In this document: one piece after another, positions 31,323 through 36,415 of the stretch
Layout: each line of letters starts with the position of its first letter
Numbering within the stretch: position 1 is the first letter of the stretch
Source: Elusimicrobia bacterium GWD2_63_28
Lineage (GTDB): Bacteria; Elusimicrobiota; Elusimicrobia; Elusimicrobiales; UBA9959
DNA: 36,415 bases
Assembly: GCA_001799895.1 (NCBI GenBank)
Contig: MGUI01000036.1
Coordinates: 1 to 36,415 of the forward strand
Direction: 5' to 3'
Program-made: the position numbers and the translations under genes
Notes under the pieces: generated by a model
Told to the model about the DNA's origin: nothing
Database searches by the model: none
The model's input: only the letters and a program-made list of their open reading frames with translations

Positions 31323-32405
31323 CTATTTAAGTTCTACCAGTTTATAGCGGCGCTTGCCCAGGCCCAGGGCGGCGGCGTATTCCAGCGCGCGCACCCCGGA
31401 GACTCCGGTCTCGTGCTTGAAGGCGTCTTCGAGGCCCGCGGCTTTGTTCACCAGGTCGAAGCTGGCCTGGTCCAGGGCCACCGGGTCGTTGGAGGCCAGT
31501 ACTCCCACGTCGCCCATGAAGGGGGCCGGCGCCCCGGCGCGGCAGTCGCAGGCCGCCGAAATATTCATCAGCAGGTTGATGTAGGCGAAATTCCCTCCGG
31601 CGGTGACGCCCTGCGCGTATTCCGCTATCTTTTCCTGGAAGGCCACGCCCTTGGTGGCGGCCGGGGCGGAGTCTATGGCTTCGAAGGGGCAGATCTCCAC
31701 GCATTTGCCGCAGCCTATGCATTTCTTGCGGTCGATGACGTAATCCGCGCCGATCGCGCCCACCGGACAGTTCCTGGGGCAGATGCCGCACTTGGTGCAC
31801 TTCTTGTTTATCGTCGGGTACTGGCCGGAATGCTGGGCCTTCTTGCCCGTCGGCGAGCCGAAGCCCATGGCCAGGTTTTTCAGGGCGCCGCCGAAGCCGG
31901 CCCCGCCGTGGCCCTTAAAGTGGGAGATCACCAGGAAAGAGCCGTACTTCGCCATGCCCTTGCCGACATAGACCTTGTTGAAATATTTGCCCTTGTAGGG
32001 CACGGCAGTCTCGCCGCCGGTGTCCAGGATGTCTATGGGCGCGTAGCCCCAGCCGTGCTTCCTGGCGGTGGCGATATGGGTCTTGGAATCGGAGCGCGAG
32101 CCGCCGTAGAGGGTGTTGGTCTCCACGAAGGTGCCCTTGAGCCCGGTGACCAGGTCTTTGAGCAGCGCCGGGGGGATATAGTTCTCGTTGCCGTCCTCGC
32201 CGAAATGCACCTTGACCCCCAGCTGGCCTTTAGGCTTGAAGTTCAGCCTGTCGTAGACGGCTTTAACCTTCGTCCGCGAGATCTCTTTGGAGAAGTAAAC
32301 CTCGGGCAGGCTGTCCGCCGGGGCCTTCACGGCTTCAGACAGGCCGCGGAAACCGGCCAGGCAGGCCAGGCTCCAGAAAATAATATAAAAGTGATTCCGT
32401 TTCAT
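31323..32405 (-). CDS. DUF362 protein with two 4Fe-4S ferredoxin motifs
   Basis: The 360-residue protein has an N-terminal hydrophobic segment (about 5-25) that could be a signal or anchor. The DUF362 domain follows (VKVHFGEDGNENYIPPALLKDLV at 65-87, then SHFKGHGGAGFGGALKNLAMGFGSP at 161-185). Two ferredoxin motifs are complete: Cys203/206/209/213 and Cys229/232/235/239, enough for two 4Fe-4S clusters. A GVLASNDPVALDQASFDLVNKAAG block ends the domain, as is usual in DUF362. The family is of unknown function and is often described as an iron-sulfur or electron-transfer protein. It is the first gene of an operon with two U32 Fe-S proteins and may pass electrons to them, but the possible export signal would argue against direct contact. 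Confidence 0.88.
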   Translation of the reverse strand: MKRNHFYIIFWSLACLAGFRGLSEAVKAPADSLPEVYFSKEISRTKVKAVYDRLNFKPKGQLGVKVHFGEDGNENYIPPALLKDLVTGLKGTFVETNTLYGGSRSDSKTHIATARKHGWGYAPIDILDTGGETAVPYKGKYFNKVYVGKGMAKYGSFLVISHFKGHGGAGFGGALKNLAMGFGSPTGKKAQHSGQYPTINKKCTKCGICPRNCPVGAIGADYVIDRKKCIGCGKCVEICPFEAIDSAPAATKGVAFQEKIAEYAQGVTAGGNFAYINLLMNISAACDCRAGAPAPFMGDVGVLASNDPVALDQASFDLVNKAAGLEDAFKHETGVSGVRALEYAAALGLGKRRYKLVELK

Positions 32406-32417
32406 GAAGACATTATA
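32405..32417 (-). promoter_or_regulatory. Leaderless promoter of the DUF362-U32-U32 operon
   Basis: On the minus strand, TATAAT (32417-32412) is followed by exactly six bases (GTCTTC) and the ATG (32405-32403). No ribosome site fits. It is divergent from the promoter of the gene at 32478. Confidence 0.75.
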
Positions 32418-32450
32418 CAAATTGAAAAAAAGCGCCCGCCGTAAAATAGG

Positions 32451-32471
32451 TAGAATATTTCCGGGAAGGAA
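32451..32471 (+). promoter_or_regulatory. -10 box and ribosome site of the 32478 gene
   Basis: TAGAAT (32451-32456) predicts a start near 32463. A GGGAAGGA ribosome site lies about 7 nt before the ATG at 32478. The gene therefore has a very short normal leader. Confidence 0.5.
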
Positions 32472-32477
32472 CAAATT

Positions 32478-33785
32478 ATGAAAATATTGGCGCTGATCTT
32501 GATTTTGGGACTGGGCACGCCCGCGGCGGCCGGCTACCCCGAGGCGGTCGCCGCTTCCGGCCTGGACGGAAAAAGTTCCGTGGAGCTGGATTCGCTGCTG
32601 GCCCAGCCGGGGGCGGCCCTGGCGAAGAGCGCGCGGGTCGCCGAACTGCTGAAAGCCAACGCCCCGGCGCTGGAGCTGTTCAGGCAGGCCGCGCGGGAAA
32701 GCAGCGACGGCTACCTGCTGATGGCCAGGCCTGAACAGCCGGCCGCCTCGTCGCCCATGCCTAATTTCGGGCCGCAGCTTGGCCTGTACCGCCTGCTGCT
32801 TATCAGCGCCAAGGTCAATTACGCCAGGGAGCGCGCCGGCGAGGCGGAAAAGGACCTGCTGGCGGCGGCCGGCTTCCTCTCCCAGTTGTCGGCGCAGAAG
32901 GCCGGGGCCATGATGAGCGCCCTGGTGCAGGCGCTGTGCCTGCAGAAGGCTTTCCCGCTCCTGTCCGACAGCCTGCGCGGCGACGGGGCCGCGCCCGCCT
33001 ACCTGGCCGAACTCGCGGCCCGCCTGGACGCCGCGGCGGCCAGCCAGGATTTCATGCGGGGAGCCATGCTGGAGGAAGCGGAAATCAGGAAGGCGACTTT
33101 CAAGGCGGCTTTGAACCCGGAAAAGATGGCCCTGGAGATAGAAAAACTGCCCTTCCTGAAGCGGAGGGCGATGAAGCGGCTGCAGGGCGGCGACTTTTAC
33201 GAACTGGTGCACCGGAGGGTCGCGGCCGCCGAAGACGAGCGGGCGCAGGCCTTCGTCGCCGCTTTCAACGCTAACGACGCCGCGGTGGCCTCTACCCGCG
33301 TGGAGCAGCAGAAGCAGCGCCACCTCGCCGACGTGGCGGCGCACGCCAACAGTGGGCCCCTGGCCTCCTTGAAGGATTGGGTCTTCGCCGGCCCCGAAGC
33401 CAAAGAGCGCATGGTCTTCGCGGTTTTCGCCAAATTCGAAGAGGTGGAAACGCCCTCGTACGGCAAGGTAGTCCCCAGGTACCACGTGGCCTACAATGCC
33501 CTGCACGTACTGCGCGCCGCTCTGGGCGTGAAGCGCTATCAGCGCGCGACCCGGAGGCTGCCCGAGTCGCTGGCGGCGCTCGTGCCGGCGTATCTCGCCG
33601 AGGTGCCCACGGATACTTTCAATAACTGGACGCCGCTCAGTTACGCGAAGGCAGGGCGCAGGTTCGCGGTTTACAGTATCGGACCCGACGGCAAGGACGA
33701 CGGCGGTGCTGTACCGCTGGACCAGGCGGCTTACGGCGAAAACCCCGCCAGCGACGCGGGGGACATAGCTTTCGCCGGTTATTGA
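32478..33785 (+). CDS. Secreted helical protein with a pseudopilin-like C-terminal domain
   Basis: The 435-residue protein has a signal peptide (about 1-18, GTPAAAG). A long, mainly helical, Ala- and Leu-rich region (about 20-345) without a family I can name follows. The last 75 residues (RRLPESLAALVPAYLAEVPTDTFNN...YAKAGRRFAVYSIGPDGKDDGG) match the pattern seen at the end of many type II secretion pseudopilins and of large secreted proteins of unknown function. There is no pilin N-terminal helix or prepilin cleavage site. It is thus the second protein in the window with a pilin-like head on another scaffold. It starts from its own promoter and ends 14 bp before the M42 peptidase gene. Confidence 0.65.
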   Translation: MKILALILILGLGTPAAAGYPEAVAASGLDGKSSVELDSLLAQPGAALAKSARVAELLKANAPALELFRQAARESSDGYLLMARPEQPAASSPMPNFGPQLGLYRLLLISAKVNYARERAGEAEKDLLAAAGFLSQLSAQKAGAMMSALVQALCLQKAFPLLSDSLRGDGAAPAYLAELAARLDAAAASQDFMRGAMLEEAEIRKATFKAALNPEKMALEIEKLPFLKRRAMKRLQGGDFYELVHRRVAAAEDERAQAFVAAFNANDAAVASTRVEQQKQRHLADVAAHANSGPLASLKDWVFAGPEAKERMVFAVFAKFEEVETPSYGKVVPRYHVAYNALHVLRAALGVKRYQRATRRLPESLAALVPAYLAEVPTDTFNNWTPLSYAKAGRRFAVYSIGPDGKDDGGAVPLDQAAYGENPASDAGDIAFAGY

Positions 33786-33799
33786 ACGAAGGAGCGCAT

Positions 33800-34948
33800 A
33801 TGAAAAAGGTTAAGGCTTCGGAACTCCGGGCGCGCGAAAAATTTCTGCTGGAAGTGACCTCCCTGCCGGTGGCGGCCGGGCACGAGGGGGCCGCGATCGG
33901 CCTGGTGGAAGACTGGGTGGCGAAACGGCGCAACCTTGCGCTTGACCGCGACGCGAGCGGCAACCTGGTAGTCCGCCGGAAAGATTTTAAGCGGGCCTGC
34001 CGCAAAACTGCGCCGCTATTTATCACGGCGCACATGGACCATCCCGCTTTTGTGGTCCTGGCCGTTAAGGCGCGCGAGGTTAAGCTGGAATTCCGCGGCG
34101 GCGTGCAGGACGCGTATTTCAAGGACGCGGTCATAGAGATCTTCGACCCTGAGCTGAAGCGGAGCCGCCCCGCGAAGATAGTTTCGCTGGACCCGGCGGC
34201 CAAGCCCTTCAAGACCGCGCTGGCCCGCCTGGCCTCCGAGGCGCCGCAAATAAAGTCAGACTGCATCGGGCGCTGGAAATTCCCGCCGGCCGCCGTGAAG
34301 AAGGGCGTGGCCTATACGCAGGCCTGCGACGACCTGGCCGCGGTGGCGGCCGCGCTGACGGCTTATGAAAAAATTTCGCGGGATAAAAGGCTCGGCCATG
34401 TCGCGCTGTTGTTCACGCGGGCGGAGGAAGTGGGCTTCGTGGGCGCCATAGGCGCGGCGCGGGGCGGGACCATCCCGAAGAACGCGCGGCTGATCTGCCT
34501 GGAATGCTCGCGCAGCTTCCCGCACGATTCGCCCATAGGGGCGGGGCCTATTGTGCGCGTGGGCGACCGGATGAGCGTGTTCACCCCTGAGCTGACCAAC
34601 CTGGTTTCCAACGCGGCCGCCGCCTACCAAAAGGCCAACCCGGCTTTTAAATTCCAGCGCAAGCTGATGCCCGGCGGGGTCTGCGAGGCCTCGGCCTTCT
34701 CTTTCTACGGCCTGCGCTCCACCTGCCTGTGCCTGCCGCTGGGCAATTATCACAACATGGCCGATCTGGACGGCGTGGCGAAGGGGAGGAAGGCGCGGCC
34801 AGGGCAGGAGTACGTTTCCGTTTCGGATTTCCACGGCTTGGTGGAGCTGCTGGGCGTGATAGCCCGCGGCCTGGACGCGCCGGGGCCCTCGCCCCGGCAG
34901 TCCATGGAGAAGATCTGGGCCGACCGCGCCTTCGTGCTGGGGTGCTAG
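33800..34948 (+). CDS. M42 family metallo-aminopeptidase (tetrahedral type)
   Basis: The product has 382 residues from the ATG at 33800, chosen because AAGGAG lies 5 nt upstream. M42 metal and catalytic residues appear in order. They are the His in TAHMDHPAF, the bridging Asp in QACDDLAAV, the catalytic and metal Glu pair in RAEEVGFVGA, the ligand region ICLECSRSF, and the late His in GNYHNMADLDG. These cytoplasmic enzymes form dodecameric shells that trim the N termini of short peptides, often with cobalt or zinc. This suggests use of peptides from the nearby proteolysis machinery, or amino-acid fermentation. It follows a secreted protein gene by 14 bp and shares its last bases (CTAG) with the convergent transglutaminase gene. 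Confidence 0.9.
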   Translation: MKKVKASELRAREKFLLEVTSLPVAAGHEGAAIGLVEDWVAKRRNLALDRDASGNLVVRRKDFKRACRKTAPLFITAHMDHPAFVVLAVKAREVKLEFRGGVQDAYFKDAVIEIFDPELKRSRPAKIVSLDPAAKPFKTALARLASEAPQIKSDCIGRWKFPPAAVKKGVAYTQACDDLAAVAAALTAYEKISRDKRLGHVALLFTRAEEVGFVGAIGAARGGTIPKNARLICLECSRSFPHDSPIGAGPIVRVGDRMSVFTPELTNLVSNAAAAYQKANPAFKFQRKLMPGGVCEASAFSFYGLRSTCLCLPLGNYHNMADLDGVAKGRKARPGQEYVSVSDFHGLVELLGVIARGLDAPGPSPRQSMEKIWADRAFVLGC

Positions 34949-36276
34949 CCCACTTTCTCGAAACTAAGCAGTTTTATCTTGGTGCTGAACTTGTCCTGGT
35001 AGAGGTTGCCCGAGGCGTTTTCAACTTCGCCCCGCTGGTTGTCGGTGGGATCGCTGCGCCAGAATTTCTTGGGCGGCCAGAGCGGGGCGCCCATCTCGGA
35101 GTTGGCCACCATGCGGCCTGCGTCCAGATTCCCGAAATAGAAGCGCCAGCGCGCCTCCTCGCCGGCGGCGCGCCTGCCGGTGCCGAAGGAAATATCGGCC
35201 GGGCGCCAGCCGCCCGCGTAGAACATGGCCCAGTCGTGGAAGCCGGCCCTGTCCGGCCTGGCCACCCAGCCGGACTGCCACTTGGCCGGCACGCCGGCCG
35301 CGCGGCACAGCGTGATGAAGCCCAGGGCCTGGAAGCCGCAGTCGCCCTTCAGGTTAGTCAGTACATGCTCGGAGATGTTCTCGAAGATGCCGTAGGGCAG
35401 GGTGTAGTTGTAGGTTAAATTGGCGGTCAGCCAGTCGTAGATCCTGCCGGCTTTCCTGTAGCCGTCTGTTTCCCCGCGGGTTATTTCAGCGGCCAGCTTT
35501 TTTACATAAGGCGTGAAGACTATATGCGGCGGCTCCTCGGCCAGGTATTTCCGCGCCGCGGCCGGCACGGGGCCGGCGGTCCTGCTTCCCGGCACCCATT
35601 CGGATATCTCGTATTCGAACTCGGCGAAGAACTTCCTGTCCTTGCCTTCAAAATATATCGTCCGGTGTTCCGCGCCGGGTTTGGCCAGCCTGTAGCGCTT
35701 ATGCGAGGCCGCGATCAGCCGCGCCGACGACACCTGGTCTCCCACCCTGGGGAAAGGCAGCCAGCAGCGGACGGTTTCCTTCGGCGCGGTCTTCAGCGTC
35801 AGCGTGACGCGGGCCCGCGCCCGGTATTTAGCCGGCGCGGCGCCGGAAATAAGTTCGTCCACGCGGGACAGCAGCTTTTTAAGCCCGGCCCCGCCGGCTT
35901 TGTCCTGGTCCTTGAGCCTTTTTTTTAGCGCGCGTCCGCCGCAGAAGATTATATTGGAGGCGAAGGCCGCCATGAACCTCTCTTTGCCGCCTATGGTCCT
36001 GGGCGCGGCCCAGCCCGCTTTTATCCAGCCGTCCAGTTCTGAATTCCTGAAATTCTTCAGGCGGGCGCGCAGTATCTTCAGCGCGGCGGCCCGGTCGTAG
36101 GGGTAGGCTTCGCGTATGCGCTCCAGGCGGTCCGTTTCGAACTCCAGCCTGGCGGCCAGGCCCGGCGGCAGCGGCCCCGCCAGCAGTTTATCCAGGAGCG
36201 CGCGGGCCAGTTTAAAATTGCCCGCGGCTTCCGCCAGCCTGACCGTTTCCGGCAAAGAGGGTATAAGGTAATCCAT
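34945..36276 (-). CDS. Transglutaminase-like cysteine protease-fold protein
   Basis: The 443-residue protein has no signal peptide. An N-terminal helical part (about 1-145) is followed by a beta region (150-230, VTLTLKTAPKETVRCWLPFP) and the transglutaminase-like core. The triad is complete: Cys313 (KGDCGFQALGFITLCRAAGVPAKW), His347 (FHDWAMFY) and Asp361 (WRPADISFG). Bacterial members are usually peptidases or amidases rather than cross-linking enzymes. It begins from a leaderless-type promoter right after the terminal repeat. Its stop overlaps that of the convergent M42 gene in one CTAG palindrome, leaving no space for a terminator. The cytoplasmic location would fit peptide processing; the substrate is unknown. 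Confidence 0.85.
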   Translation of the reverse strand: MDYLIPSLPETVRLAEAAGNFKLARALLDKLLAGPLPPGLAARLEFETDRLERIREAYPYDRAAALKILRARLKNFRNSELDGWIKAGWAAPRTIGGKERFMAAFASNIIFCGGRALKKRLKDQDKAGGAGLKKLLSRVDELISGAAPAKYRARARVTLTLKTAPKETVRCWLPFPRVGDQVSSARLIAASHKRYRLAKPGAEHRTIYFEGKDRKFFAEFEYEISEWVPGSRTAGPVPAAARKYLAEEPPHIVFTPYVKKLAAEITRGETDGYRKAGRIYDWLTANLTYNYTLPYGIFENISEHVLTNLKGDCGFQALGFITLCRAAGVPAKWQSGWVARPDRAGFHDWAMFYAGGWRPADISFGTGRRAAGEEARWRFYFGNLDAGRMVANSEMGAPLWPPKKFWRSDPTDNQRGEVENASGNLYQDKFSTKIKLLSFEKVG

Positions 36277-36288
36277 AGGCAGATTATA
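36276..36288 (-). promoter_or_regulatory. Leaderless promoter of the transglutaminase-like gene
   Basis: On the minus strand, TATAAT (36288-36283) is followed by exactly six bases (CTGCCT) and the ATG (36276-36274). A TTGACA in the terminal repeat (36329-36324) lies 35 nt upstream, too far to be the normal -35. Confidence 0.75.
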
Positions 36289-36321
36289 AAATCTTTAGCG
36301 CGGGCGGCGCAAGGCCCGGCC

Positions 36322-36415
36322 CCTGTCAAATCAATTAAGAATGTTACCCAAGGGGCAGCCCGCAGGCCAGACCTCCTTTAGGTTTATTTTGCTGCTACCA
36401 AGTCTGCAGTGTCGT
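36322..36415 (-). repeat. Right copy of 94-bp terminal inverted repeat
   Basis: Exact reverse complement of 2-95 and the last bases of the window. Read outward it begins TGTCAAATCAATTAAGAATG after a CC. The two copies lie upstream of two divergent genes, lipocalin and transglutaminase, both pointing inward. Confidence 0.9.

Noticed and set aside
32406..33506. Upstream in-frame extension of the DUF362 gene on the minus strand
   Set aside because: The extension is antisense to a supported gene, while the leaderless promoter and hydrophobic N terminus fix the start at 32405.
1..36415. A 36-kb transposon or linear plasmid bounded by terminal repeats
   Set aside because: There are no replication, partition, telomere or large-transposon genes; the content is chromosomal and the repeat fits contig ends in a multicopy element.

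Overview
The window looks like one complete contig from a GC-rich bacterial chromosome, probably from a metagenome. It carries 22 well-supported protein genes plus two doubtful small ORFs, and no rRNA, tRNA or CRISPR array that I can see. Envelope features are Gram-negative in type: a Blc-type lipocalin lipoprotein, a periplasmic HtrA protease, a ChaN-like protein and a bacterial alpha-2-macroglobulin. Two proteins end in type II/IV pseudopilin-like domains, one with a CTHPDTHGRPWSAY tail of a kind I associate with Elusimicrobiota pilins. That phylum is my best guess, as an inference only.

Layout. 1-95 and 36322-36415 are a perfect 94-bp inverted repeat at the two ends. 144-1765: lipocalin and HtrA protease. 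1834-5522: alanine-type aminotransferase, a PD-(D/E)XK-like orphan and a GT-C membrane glycosyltransferase, tightly coupled. 5719-6072: a lone receiver domain. 6188-9909: an NfeD-type membrane protease, then a TMTC-like GT-C/TPR protein. 9889-11362: an AT-richer mobile island with two pairs of inverted 28-bp repeats, a RAYT transposase (REP-associated tyrosine transposase) and a remnant two-helix ORF. 11458-19050: a six-gene run led by clpC (beta-lactamase-fold hydrolase, three-helix/pseudopilin fusion, RlhA-like U32 protein, HEAAH lipoprotein, YaeQ-like protein). 19157-20608: secreted GH13 alpha-amylase. 20653-21912 (-): MFS transporter. 21913-22387: a gene-free stretch packed with nested inverted repeats. 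22388-23443 (-): ChaN-like protein. 23535-29784: a 1906-residue alpha-2-macroglobulin and a cupin. 32405-29807 (-): a DUF362 ferredoxin and two U32 Fe-S proteins in one operon. 32478-34948: a secreted pseudopilin-tailed protein and an M42 aminopeptidase. 36276-34945 (-): a transglutaminase-like protein.

Two themes recur. One is protein quality control and proteolysis: HtrA, NfeD, ClpC, the HEAAH protein, alpha-2-macroglobulin, M42 and three U32 proteins. The other is envelope glycobiology: two GT-C enzymes and the amylase.

The most distinctive regulatory signal is the exact arrangement TATAAT-N6-ATG at four unlinked genes (1834, 23443, 32405 and 36276), which predicts leaderless mRNAs. Other genes in the same window have ordinary leaders with Shine-Dalgarno sites. 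The strongest candidates for something undescribed are the DUF362-U32-U32 operon, the perfect 12-bp inverted repeat at the clpC promoter, and the mosaic repeat at 21994-22320.
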